The notes: generated from the sequence alone by a model not told the origin. DNA of 64,000 nucleotides from Przewalskia tangutica (GCA_029844215.1 CM056728.1:53421789-53485788), one strand, 5' to 3'. Positions 1-10,816 are shown, counted from the first letter of the stretch. Translations and numbers: made by a program.

Positions 1-1541
1 ATCATAACTGGGTCTTCATACTGTCGCCTATTCACCTCATCAACGATGGAAGACTCGGTAATCTCACGAACTCGTACCCCACTATCATCGGTATCGACCA
101 ATCGAACCCCAAGGCTCGCTAGCTGATGGATCTGACGGACCATGTCCTGTCTCTCTGGTTGTACCTCTGACAGACTCCCCATCGATCTACGACTCAAAGC
201 ATCTGCAACCACGTTGGCTTTTCCCGGATGGTATAGGATGTCAACATCATAATCCTTCAACAACTATAACCACCGTCTCTGCCGCAAGTTCAGCTCCCTC
301 TGCCTGAAGATGTACTGGAGGCTCTTGTGGTCTGTATAAATATCCACATGAACCCCATATAAATAATGTCTCCAAATCTTCAAGGCATGAATAACTGCGG
401 CCAACTCTAAGTCGTGGGTAGGGTAATTCCTCTCATGCTTCCGTAACTGGCGGGAAGCATAGGCTATAACCTTGCCGTGCTGCATCAATACTCACCCTAG
501 CCCGATACCCGAGGCATCACAATAAATCACGTATCCCTCTAACCCCTCAGGAAGAGTAAAACTGGAGCCGTCGTCAACCTTTCCTTCAGTAACTGGAAGC
601 CCTCCTCACAAGCTTATGTCCACTGGAACTTAGCTGTTTTCTGAGTCAGCCTAGTCAGCGGCCGATATCAAGCAACCGCTCCACAAACCTACGATAATAA
701 CTCGCCACTCTAAGAAATCGCGCACTCCGTCGAGTAGTAGGTCTCGGCCAAGACTTGACCGCCTCAATATTTGTCGTATCAACCTGAACACCATCAGCCC
801 CAATAATGTGCCCCAAGAATGCCACTGAGGCCAACCAAAACTCACACTTGGAGAACTTGGCGAACAACTGCCGACTCCGGAAGACCCCAAGTACCGTCCT
901 CAAGTGATATGCATGCTCCTGCTCTGTGCCCGAATAAACCAGGAAGTCATCAATGAATACTATAACAAACGTATCCAAAATGGCTTGAATACCCGGTTCA
1001 TCAAATCCATAAATATCGCTGGAGCGTTGGTCAAACCGAAAGACATCACCCTGAACTCATAGTGCCCATACCGGGTCCTGAATGCAGTCTTTGGGATATC
1101 TGCCTCTCTAACTCGCACCTGATGATAACCAGACCGCATGTCTATCTTGGAGAAACATCTCGCACCTTGCAACTGGTCAAACAAATCATCAATCCTGGGG
1201 AGAGGGTATCTGTTCTTGATGGTTACCTTATTCAGCTGCCTGTAATCAACACACATACGCAGCATCCCATCCTTCTTCTTCACCAACAAAACTGGCGCTC
1301 CCCAGGGAGAAACACTAGGCCTGATAAAGCCTTTTTCCAGCAAATCTTTCAGCTGGTCCTTCAAATCCCTCAACTCAGCAGGTGTCATCCTGTATGGAGT
1401 AATAGATATAGGCCGAGTGTCTGGCAACATATCAATACAAAACTCAATCTCCCTCTCAGGAGGGATACCCGGAAGATCGTCAGGAAATACATCTGGAAAC
1501 TCTCTAACCACTGGAACTGACTGAAGAGCTAGAACATCAGC
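1..1541 (-). pseudogene. E0 pol fragment: reverse transcriptase and RNase H
   Basis: Translated on the minus strand this is the polymerase part of a gypsy polyprotein. The PR-RT linker FPDVFPDDLPGIPPE is followed by RT motifs SPWGAPVLLVKKKDG and DYRQLNKVTIKNRYPLPRI (about 1290-1190), SKIDMRSGYHQ (about 1150-1118), FGLTNAPA (about 1043-1018) and the catalytic FIDD (957-946). RNase H follows with CDAS (about 522-511), LELAAV and YTDHKSLQYIF (488-264). The spacer YHPGKANVVADALSRRS leads towards integrase, which lies off the left edge. Breaks: a one-base loss in a T run just before FIDD, TGT changed to TGA after CDAS, and a stop at about 264 where the family has a Glu codon. The first 31 residues of the open frame that begins at 1637 come from the E1 LTR and are not pol. 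Confidence 0.93.
1537..1541. repeat. Target-site duplication of E1 (TCAGC)
   Basis: TCAGC lies directly before the E1 5' LTR and again directly after the 3' LTR at 10817-10821. A 5-bp duplication is normal for Ty3/gypsy integrase and shows that both LTRs came from one insertion into E0 pol. Confidence 0.95.
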
Positions 1542-4500
1542 TGTTACACCCCGTATTTCCAGGGTATGTAAGTGAGGACGTACGTACGAGAATACGACAG
1601 TAATTTTGGAAAGGAAGAAAGATGTGATTTTTTTCACTAAAAGTTTCGGTTTTGTGAAGTAAAAGGTTCATTAATGGGAATTGATTCCCATTTGGTATTC
1701 GGACTTTTGGAATATTTTAGAAGTATTGGAATTTTAATTTCGGAATTGGTCACGTGGGCCCACGAGAGAATTTACGGTTTTGTGAGGCCCACTTTATTTT
1801 CGGATTTTTGGCATTACGGATATTTTCGGAAAATGAAATATTTTGGACCAACGAGAGGGCGACATGTGTCACCCTCAAGTGGACGAATTGGTGGACCATG
1901 AGTTGCACGTTTTTTTCATTTTAAAGCCCTAAAACATTTGGTCAATGTTTTGTAGATATTTGTGTAGTAGATAGATAAGGTAGCACTTGTCCTAATCTAC
2001 ACCATCCATTTGGTTGAATCTTGACCCTTGAGTGTTCTATAAATACCCCCCTTGATAGCAAGACTTTTTCATCCACACTTAGAGATTTCAAGACTTGAAA
2101 TACTCCCTCCCCTCTTCTTGTTGTTCTCGTCCAACACCCCTCTCCCTTAACCAAACTTTGTCCAAAAATTTTTAAACTTCTAAGTGTTCTTCCTTAGTGT
2201 ATTAGGAAGATTAGTAACCAAGAGTTAGAAAAGATTTCACACCTCTAGCCCCTAAACTACCCCCTTGGCCGAAACATTGCCAAATTATAGCCTTAGTATT
2301 CTTCACTTTTTGGAGTTAAAGTGTTAAGAGAAGTTGTTTAGAAACTTCTAAGGGTTGCTTGGAGCGAGTTGGAGCGTAAGGAATAGGAGCTAAACATTGT
2401 TCAGGATCGACATTTTAACTTGGATAATTTTGGGCTTATCGAGGTAAATAATCTTGTCCTTCTATTGTAATTGGAAATTACATATAGTAATTTAGAATTG
2501 AGTATAAGATATAGAGGGATGGTATAAAAGAAGAGAATTGAATCAGATTTACATGGATCAGATTTACTGAGACTTGTGTAGCTTGACGGTAGTGGAAGTC
2601 TTGCCCAAATTTCCGTAGAAATAAGAACCTTCGCTTAGAATATTCTACGAGTAGTCTAGACGTTGATAGATGTATTTGACTATTATAGGTTGATACCGCA
2701 CGCGACATATTCGACTTGGCGGTGGATTTCGAGGAGGTATGTGATTCTTCCTATCCTCTTGAGCATGATATTTTAAAAGAATATATATAGTACGGTAGAC
2801 GTACGTGTGTTAACTGAACGTGGTTTTACTTCGATGTCTTTTGACTTGAGTTTTAAATAATAAGAATCTTGAAGTATTTCAAAAGAATTAAGAATCGTTT
2901 GTGAAAGAAGAGTAATACTTGGTTTTAAAAGCTTAAGAGTTATACTAGCTTTATGGGAAGTTAGGTATAACGACTTAAGAAAGATAAAAGGAACGTTTTA
3001 CTTAATTGTTTATGAAAGCCTTGTATTGATTTCGGAAATGAGAATAAGTATCGAACAAACCACTGCACCGCTAATAAAGGAAAATGTATTGACTAATTAA
3101 GTATTATTAAAACCAGTAGAAACCTCCATCTGCATAGAAGCTAAGATAAGACAAAATTGTATTACATTTCCTAGATCATGGCTGCTTTAATAAGATCATT
3201 AATAAACAAGTTTTGATTTTCTTAAAATTTCAAAGTAAGGACTTGATTTATAAAAGACAAAGACTTGAAAATTTGAAGTGTTTTCGTTTAAAAAGGAAGG
3301 CATGCTTTTGTCTTAAGTTGGTTCAAAAAGAAGGTAGGGAAATTGTTTTGGTTTACTTAAAAAAATAGTCACTCTATTTTTATACTACGGGTATCGTGTG
3401 ACTCTAGTGAAAGAAACGGATATTTTTAAAGAGTTAATATATGAAGTACTTTGGGGATAAAAACCCGAACTTGTTGACATAAAATAGAAAGTACCTTGTG
3501 TGAATAACTTGACTATGTTGGTTTGATAAGTAAACATGTTAGGATGCTACGTGTGTTAGTGTCTTGTGATGTTTGTGTAAAGGGGTTTCCCTTGATTGTG
3601 CTTATGTTGTTTAACGATAAGCCGTTATGTTATTATTGTACCACTCACCTCTTGACATGTTATACCGGGGGTTGAGCTGCCCCTCGATGTGAGGGATGCC
3701 TCATGCGGGTCCAGGGGACCTATGCGGAGCTACGAGAGTTCCAGGTTAGTGTGCGGGGAATACCTCATGCGGTCTATGTGGCCATGCGGACTACGAGAGT
3801 CGGGGCGATACCGGGAGTAGCTACCTCAATGCGGGAATACCTACGCGGGCCTAGTGGCTATGCGAGTCTGCGGTGAGTTCCGTGGATTTGACGCGACATT
3901 AATACCGAGGGCGATCGCCGCCTTCGATCATGTGGCGCGATCTAGAAAGACCTCGTGATCTGATTTCATAGCATTGTTGGTACTGTGGGTTTTAGTAGTC
4001 GGTTATGCCTTCGCATTTACCCCGCAGCTTTATTATGACACGTGGGACACGTGTTCATGTATTCCTTGGTGCTTTTATATCATGGATCGCCGCGGTGAGG
4101 AAGGAATTCCACGCATGATTGATATTGTGGGCATGAGACCCGTGGTTATATTTGAGTGATGACCTTGGCGTGAGTCACGACTTGACATGATCGCATATAT
4201 GTGTATCGTAAATTGGTTATCATATATGTCTTCTGCTTTATATAGACTATTATGATTTCATTTACGATTTTCGCCACATACTTGGTAATGCTGTTATCGA
4301 CTCCTTCGGGGCTGCGTTCACGCCGCAAGTAGAGGTACACGATTGTTGATCATCGCCATAGGGTCACAATAAGCGTTTTGGGAAGCTCCGTATCTCCGGA
4401 GGCTTATCTTTGGTATAGTCCCCTGTCGTTGTAGGTACTTACATTCTCGGGTATGGCGGGGCCCTGTCCCGCCATTGTTGTTATAACATTCTTAGAGGTC

Positions 4501-4705
4501 TGTAGTACTGTTGTGGGCAGGGTTTGTAAAGGATGTAATCGCTCAAGTTTATATATATATATGCCGAAGGCAACTTTTCTCGATAAACTGCTTTCACTTC
4601 ATATTGTTTCATGTCTTGTTTTATATTCCGCTGGTTACTCTGATGTATGTCTACTTGGGTGCCCGGGTAAGGCACCAGTCACGGGCCCGGGTTCGGGTCG
4701 TGACA
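1542..4705 (+). repeat. E1 5' LTR
   Basis: An LTR of 3164 bp running from TGTTACACCCCG to TCGTGACA. In order it holds a CGTACGTACG palindrome near the start, CACGTGGGCCCAC at about 1751, a G-box-like palindrome (1853-1876), a TATA box (2038), the conserved roughly 170-bp block (3037-3210), GC-rich short repeats around TATGCGG (about 3660-3960), and a GGCACCAGTCACGGGCC tail. No protein-coding frame is supported; open frames inside it recur in the 3' LTR without any family match. Confidence 0.95.
2038..2045 (+). promoter_or_regulatory. TATA box, E1 5' LTR
   Basis: TATAAATA followed by a C run, about 0.5 kb into the LTR. The same motif and spacing recur in the LTRs of E2, E4 and E5, so it marks the probable U3/R boundary and Pol II start region. 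Confidence 0.7.
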
Positions 4706-4709
4706 AAAG

Positions 4710-4721
4710 TGGTATCAGAGC
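4710..4721 (+). other. Primer-binding site, E1 (initiator-Met tRNA type)
   Basis: TGGTATCAGAGC begins four bases after the 5' LTR terminus and matches the complement of the 3' end of plant initiator-Met tRNA, the standard minus-strand primer of Tekay/Del elements. Confidence 0.92.
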
Positions 4722-4910
4722 AGTTAATCCTCGGAAAGTGTCTACAGACCGTATCTAGAGTCTTGATTATCGGTGTGTTGTGCACCACACCAATAATCAG
4801 GAGGCTATAGGATATTTAGGATTGGTTTCCATTTTTCTCACTCTGAGATCGTGCCTTAGAGTTGTGTTATAAGTTGGACCCCTCTAACGTAATTCTTTCC
4901 CTTACCAGTT

Positions 4911-5843
4911 ATGCCTCCGCGTAAGGCAACCCGGCCTGGCGGCAAGGCAGCGAGGAGCCGCGAGCAGAGCAATCAAGGTTACGAAGGCACGTGCCCAATC
5001 ATCACCGAGGTGGTGCTTCATTCGGGAGTTACGCAACGTCGCCCGGCCAAAGAGTTCTAGCACAATGCGGCAGCTCATCTGCGCCATGATATTTGAACCT
5101 TCAGTTCCACGACCAGTAGCAGAAAGTATGGATTGCAAAGAGACGACCCTGTTACTAGCTAGGGATTTAGCAACCAGAGAGTATATTATGTACCGATTTA
5201 TCACGGGTCTTGATGATTATCTAAGAGAGGGTTGTGCAAGAGTAGCTCTTCAATCAGGCATGAGCATGGCCTGCGTACGGGATTATGCGCAGCAGGCCGA
5301 GAAACGTAGGGATCGACGGGTTAACCAAGATCGCGAAGAGGGCGAACAGCAGGTCCTTTGGTAACTTTCGAGTGGACCTTCTCGCAGCAGATCGTTATGC
5401 GCCTCCGCCAAGATCTGAGTGGTCCTCTGCACTTCAGGACGATCGGGGTATGCAGGAGTTGGTCAGAGCTCCAGGGCTTCTGGTTCGCAGATACACGTAG
5501 GTTCCGGCACCGGATTCGATTTTCCTCGGTGTTCACGGGTAAACGTCATCCCGGGGAATGTCGTCTTTTTGTTGGTGCTTGTTTTACCTGCGGCCGTCAG
5601 GGCCATGTGACGAAAGAATATTCAAGTAGGAGGGATGCAAGTAGGAGGACTCAGCCTACCAGATCAGTTGCGGATTCAGTGGTTCGGAGAGGAAGGGGTG
5701 TTAGCCAGAGGAGGCCACCCCCACCTCGGTGTGGCCGTTGTGGTAGGTGTCATTGTGAGGAGTGTCGTACTTCTTCGACTTGTTATGCCATGACAGCAGG
5801 CCATTTTGCGAGAAATTGTCCGACTGAGGTGGCGCGGATGTAG
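4911..5843 (+). pseudogene. E1 gag remnant with degraded zinc knuckles
   Basis: The ATG at 4911 opens with MPPRKATR, the same gag start as E0, E2 and E5. Downstream frames still read GLDDYLREGCARVALQSG (about 5200-5260), part of the capsid domain, then CFTCGRQGHVTKEY (about 5580), a CX2CX4H knuckle whose last Cys is replaced by Tyr. A second knuckle ending GHFARNCPTE lies near 5800. At least two frame changes separate these pieces, and the central capsid found in E2 is mostly deleted. It cannot make a full Gag as written, although some breaks may be sequence errors (see findings). Confidence 0.82.
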
Positions 5844-6480
5844 AGACTCACCTTCAGATCGGTGGCTAGTTCATCACCTTCCTAGCGCGCCCAACAGTAA
5901 GGTGATTGATTAAAATGACAAAGGGGAGTGAAGTAGTAGATACAGGTTTATCCTTAACCCTCTAGAGATTAGTATGTGTGATGAGATGAGTATATCTTAA
6001 GTGTTATGTTCAGATAGCATTGTGTTAATTGTGATTAGGAATCATGGTTAGTTAAAAGGGTAAGATTGGGGATAGGAAAATTGTGAGCCTTAGAGTTTTA
6101 TACGTGGAGACCTTAGAGGCGAGGCCATCTTGAGTAAAAGATTTATTTTTATGTTTGACCCTTATCAGAGTGCATAGTATACGTGAGATATGTTTGTGTG
6201 ATAAGTCCCTGAGTTGTGTGAAATGAAAGAGGGTAGTTGAGCTAAGAAGACCACTAGGTTTTCGTGACTCGATGGTGAGATTGTTCCGGATCGGGAAACA
6301 AGAGCTTGGCGCAATAAATGGGTCGGGTTGAGGCCAGATTGCGGGTCAACCCGCAGCCCGGTTTGAAGTAAGGAAAATTTGTGGTGGTCCCGTTATGTGA
6401 TAGGGTCACGAGGGTGTTAGGCCCAAGTTTAGTTAACCATCGTACGAGTTCGTGGATGCGTTCGACCAGTAGTCGGGCCG
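5844..6480 (+). repeat. Non-pol segment shared by E1, E3, E4, E5 and E6
   Basis: No coding frame is recognisable. The text AGAGGGTAGTTGAGCTAAGA, then AGACC, CTAGGTTTTCGT and CGGGTCAACCCG recurs in the same order in E4 (43640-44430), E5 (49900-50540), E3 (32130-32985, weaker) and, reversed, E6 (59500-60240). It lies where protease-RT would be. An inverted repeat CGGGTTGA (6324-6331) / TCAACCCG (6346-6353) sits in it. Function unknown. Confidence 0.75.
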
Positions 6481-7260
6481 ATGAGGTCAGCCCATCTTGT
6501 CTTTCAGTCAGGACTGTTTGCTCGGCAGAGGGTTATGCGAGATGTTATATATCAGGAAGGTTGTAAGGCTGCACAGGGTTCCTATTTTCACTTTATGACA
6601 GGCAGTGGAGCCCAGTTTACGGCTATTTCTTTTGTTTCTGGAGGTTTTACCAGGCGAGGTTAGGAACTCAGGTGAGTCTCGATGTGCATTCACCTGGCCG
6701 GTGTTTTGATTTGGGGTAGCAATGAGGATTATGTGCCTCTTGTTGAGTGAGTATCATTATAGCTACCATTTCGATTCGGATGTCGCCTTATGAAGCCTTG
6801 TATAGGCGGTAGTGTAGGTTGCTGGTCGATTGGTTCGATGTTGGCAAGATTCAGATAGTTGGTTCATACTTGATTCAGCAGGATGTGGATAGGGTGAAGC
6901 CTATCCAGGAGAGGTTATGGGCAGCTCAGAGTCAACATGAGTCGGGTGGATAATCTGCGTCGATACTTGGAGTTCAGACGACGGTCGGTCTTCAAGGTAC
7001 CACCGGCGGGCGTGACGAGATTTGGAAAGCGGGAAACTCACCGAGGTACTTTGAGCTGCCAGATCATTTGAAGAATAGGCCAGTTGCCTATAAGTTAGCT
7101 TTGCCGGCCCAATGTAGGAGGCAGTACGTCCGGTCTTTCATGTTGCTATGTTCGGAAGAGTATCGGAGATCCATCCAGAGTGTTCCCAGTTATTAGTGAC
7201 CGGGTGACAGGGGGGTTATCGTATGAGGATAGCCCTATAGCGATGACGGAAATATGATAC
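6481..7260 (+). pseudogene. E1 integrase remnant (core to C-terminus)
   Basis: Scattered frames match gypsy integrase as seen in E2. VVRLHRVPI and GAQFTA (about 6560-6640) come from the catalytic core, VKPIQERLWAAQS (about 6896-6935) from the region after the core, and IGDPSRV with GLSYEDSPIAM (about 7160-7250) from the stretch just before the chromodomain. The chromodomain itself is missing. Many frameshifts; not functional as written. Confidence 0.75.
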
Positions 7261-7541
7261 ATATACTATAGGGAGTTTGGGTACGAGAAGGGTACGACGA
7301 GTAAGGGAAGAAGCGAGCATGTGTTAAGAGAATAGAGGTGATCATTTCCTTTGTGAAGTAAAGGTGCGAAGGGAATATCTTTTAGACCTTGGGTGGGAGC
7401 TTTTGTGATGCTAGAGGTGATTCCTTGTGGACTTGGATTTAAGTATTTACGCGTGTGTTATTATGGCCAGGTGTGGCATAATTGGTTTCGTAAGTATAGT
7501 AGTGAAGACTATACCAGCGCATGTATGTTTTGAGACTTAGA
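7261..7541 (+). repeat. 3' internal tail shared with E4 and E5
   Basis: Non-coding stretch including GAGAAGGGTACGACGAGTAA, then GGTGGGAGCTTTT and AAGTATAGTAGTGAAGACTA. The same series occurs before the 3' LTR in E4 (about 44430-44692) and, in part, in E5 (about 51350-51513). Confidence 0.7.
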
Positions 7542-7579
7542 AGGAACATTCGGGACGAATGTTTCTAAGGGGGGAAGAA
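7542..7579 (+). other. Hairpin plus polypurine tract, E1
   Basis: Arms AGGAACATTCG and CGAATGTTTCT (7542-7566) form an 11-bp stem with one G-U pair and a GGA triloop. The PPT AAGGGGGGAAGAA (7567-7579) follows with no gap and ends at the 3' LTR. The PPT primes plus-strand DNA synthesis; the hairpin's role is unknown. Confidence 0.88.
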
Positions 7580-10500
7580 TGTTACACCCCGTAGTTCCAG
7601 GGTATGTAAGTGAGGACGTACGTACGAGAATACGACAGTAATTTTGGAAAGGAAGAAAGATGTGATTTTTTTCAACGGAAAAGTTTCCGGTTTTTGTGAA
7701 GTAAAAAGGTTCGTTAATGGGAATTGGATTCCCAGATTTGGTATTCGGACTTTTTGGAATATTTTAGAAGTATTGGAGTTTTAATTTCCGGAATTGGTCA
7801 CGTGGGGCCCACGAGAGAATTTACGGTTTTGTGAGGCCCACTTTATTTTCGGATATTTGGCATTACGGATATTTTCGGAAAATGAAATATTTTGGACCAA
7901 CGAGAGGGCGACATGTGTCACCCTCAAGTGGACGAATTGGTGGACCATGAGTTGCACGTTTTTTTCATTTTAAAGCCCTAAAACATTTGGTCAATGTTTT
8001 GTAGATATTTGTGTAGTAGATAGATAAGGTAGCACTTGTCCTAATCTACACCATCCATTTGGTTGAATCTTGACCCTTGAGTGTTCTATAAATACCCCCC
8101 TTGATAGCAAGACTTCTTCATCCACACTTAGAGATTTCAAGACTTGAAATACTCCCTCCCCTCTTCTTGTTGTTCTCGTCCAACACCCCTCTCCCTTAAC
8201 CAAACTTTGTCCAAAAATTTTTAAACTTCTAAGTGTTCTTCCTTAGTGTATTAGGAAGATTAGTAACCAAGAGTTAGAAATGATTTCACACCTCTAGCCC
8301 CTAAACTACCCCCTTGGCCGAAACATTGCCAAATTATAGCCTTAGTATTCTTCACTTTTTGGAGTTAAAGAGTTAAGAGAAGTTGTTTATAAACTTTTAA
8401 GGGTTGCTTGGAGCGAGTTGGAGCGTAAGGAATAGGAGCTAAACATTGTTCAGGATCGACATTTTAACTTGGATAATTTTGGGCTTATCGAGGTAAATAA
8501 TCTTGTCCTTCTATTGTAATTGGAAATTACATATAGTAATTTAGAATTGAGTATAAGATATAGAGGGATGGTATAAAAGAAGAGAATTGAACTGTACTTA
8601 CATAGGACTGTATTTACAGTAGACTTGTGTAGCTTGACGGGTAGGGAAGTGCTGCCCAAATTTCCGTAGAAATAAGAACCTTCTGCTTAGAATATTCTAC
8701 AGAGTAGTCTAGACGTTGATAGACGTATTTGACTATTATAGGTTGATACTCTGCGCGCGACATATTCGACTTGGCAGGTGGATTTCGCCGAGGAGGTATG
8801 TGATTCTTCCTATCCTCTTGAGCATGATATTTTAAAAGAATATATATAGTACGGTAGACGTACGTGTGTTAACTGAACGTGGTTTTACTTCGATGTCTTT
8901 TGACTTGAGTTTTAAATAATAAGAATCTTGAAGTATTTCAAAAGAATTAAGAATCGTTTGTGAAAGAAGAGTAATACTTGGTTTTAAAAGCTTAAGAGTT
9001 ATACTAGCTTTATGGGAAGTTAGGTATAACGACTTAAGAAAGATAAAAGGAACGGTTTACTTAATTGTTTATGAAAGCCTTGTATTGATTTCGGAAATGA
9101 GAATAAGTATCGAACAAACCACTGCAGCGCTAATAAAGGAAAATGTATTGACTAATTAAGTATTATTAAAACCAGTAGAAACCTCCATCTGCATAGAAGC
9201 TAAGATAAGACAAAATTGTATTGCATTTCCTAGATCATGGCTGCTTTAATAAGATCATTAATAAACAAGTTTTGATTTTCTTAAAATTTCAAAGTAAGGA
9301 CTTGATTTATAAAAGACAAAGACTTGAAAATTTGAAGTGTTTTCGTTTAAAAAGGAAGGCATGCTTTTGTCTTAAGTTGGTTCAAAAAGAAGGTAGGGAA
9401 ATTGTTTTGGTTTACTTAAAAAAATAGTCACTCTATTTTTATACTACGGGTATCGTGTGACTCTGGTGAAAGAAACGGGTCTTTTTAAAGAGTTAATATA
9501 TGAAGTACTTTGGGGATAAAAACCCGAACTTGTTGACATAAAATAGAAAGTACCTTGTGTGAATAACTTGACTATGTTGGTTTGTGATAGCCTTGTAATA
9601 CTTTCTTGTTGGTTTGATAAGTAAACATGTTAGGATGCTACGTGTGTTAGTGTCTTGTGATGTTTGTGTAAAGGGGTTTCCCTTGATTATGCTTATGTTG
9701 TTTAACGATAAGCCGTTATGTTATTATTGTACCACTCACCTCTTGACATGTTATACCGGGGGTTAAGCTGCCCCCCGATGCGAGGGATGCCTCATGCGGG
9801 TCCAGGGGACCTATGCGGAGCTACGAGAGTTCCAGGTTAGTGTGCGGGGAATACCTCATGCGGTCTATGTGGCCATGCGGACTACGAGAGTCCAGGACGA
9901 TGCCGAGGAGTAGCTACCCACGATGCGGGGAATACCTCATGCGGGCCTAGGTGGCCTATGCGGAGCTGCGGTGAGTTCCAGGATTTGACGCGCACATTGA
10001 TACTGAGGGCGAGTGGCCAGCTTCGATCATGTGGCGCGGTCTAGAAAGACCTCGTGATACAGTTTCATAGCATTGTTGGTACTGTGGGTTTTAGTAGTCG
10101 GCTATGCCTTCGTACTTACCCCGCATGCTTTATTATGACACAGTGGGACACGTGTTCATGTGTATTCCTTGGTGCTTTTATATCATGGACTGCCGGCAGT
10201 GAGGAAGGAATTCCACGGGCATGATTGATATTGTGGGCATGAGACCCGTGGTTATATTTGAGTGATGACCTTAAGGGCGTGAGTCCCTGACTTGACATGA
10301 TCACATATCATGTGTATCGTAAATTGGTTATCATATATGTCTTCTGCTTTATATAGACTATTATGATTTCATTTACGTGATTTTCGGGCCACATACTTGG
10401 TACTGTTGTCTTCGACCTCCTTCGGGCTGCGTTCATGCCGCAGTAGAGGTACACGATTGTTGATCCTCGCTCATAGTGGTCACAGTCAGCGTTTTGGGAA

Positions 10501-10816
10501 GCTCCGTATTCCTGAGGCTTATCTTTGGTATAGTCCTGTCGTTGTAGGTACTTACATTCGTGGTATGGCGGGCCCCGCCATTGTTGTTATAACATTCTTA
10601 GAGGTCTGTAGTACTGTTGTGGGCAGGGTTTGTAAAAGGGATGTAACTGTTCAAGTTTATATATATATATGCCGAAAGACAACTTTTCTCAGATAAACTA
10701 TTTCTCACTTCATATTGTTTCATGTCTTGTTTTATATTCCACTGGTTACTCTGATGTATGTCTACTTGGGTGCCCGGGTAAGGCACCAGTCACGGGCCCG
10801 GGGTCGGGTCGTGACA
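7580..10816 (+). repeat. E1 3' LTR
   Basis: A 3237-bp partner of the 5' LTR with the same ends and layout: TATA at 8087, conserved block at 9096-9269, GC-rich repeats at about 9770-10030. It is longer mainly because homopolymers and CAG/CTG sites that look collapsed in the 5' copy are complete here; for example GACTGCCGGCAGTG at 10189-10202 against GATCGCCGCGGTG at 4085-4097. Confidence 0.95.
8087..8094 (+). promoter_or_regulatory. TATA box, E1 3' LTR
   Basis: TATAAATA followed by a C run, at the same place as 2038 in the 5' LTR. It could drive read-out into E0 sequence to the right. Confidence 0.65.

Larger units (their letters stand above)
1542..10816 (+). mobile_element. E1: complete non-autonomous Tekay/Del-like LTR retrotransposon
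   Basis: An element of 9275 bp with LTRs at 1542-4705 and 7580-10816, PBS at 4710-4721, PPT at 7567-7579 and a perfect 5-bp target duplication. The interior is only 2874 bp. It holds a broken gag, a non-pol segment shared with E3-E6, and a remnant of the integrase core and C-terminus. Protease, RT and RNase H are absent. It would therefore need enzymes in trans, for example from E0- or E2-like elements, whose PBS and PPT are of the same kind. The LTRs are nearly identical except at CAG/CTG sites and homopolymers, so insertion is probably recent. Confidence 0.93.

Noticed and set aside
1942..2154. Open frame of 70 codons repeated almost exactly at 7991-8203
   Set aside because: Both are antisense to the E1 LTR around the TATA region; the repetition reflects LTR identity, not a gene family.
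4710..4721. tRNA gene fragment
   Set aside because: Only the primer-binding complement of initiator-Met tRNA is present; no cloverleaf or A/B boxes around it.
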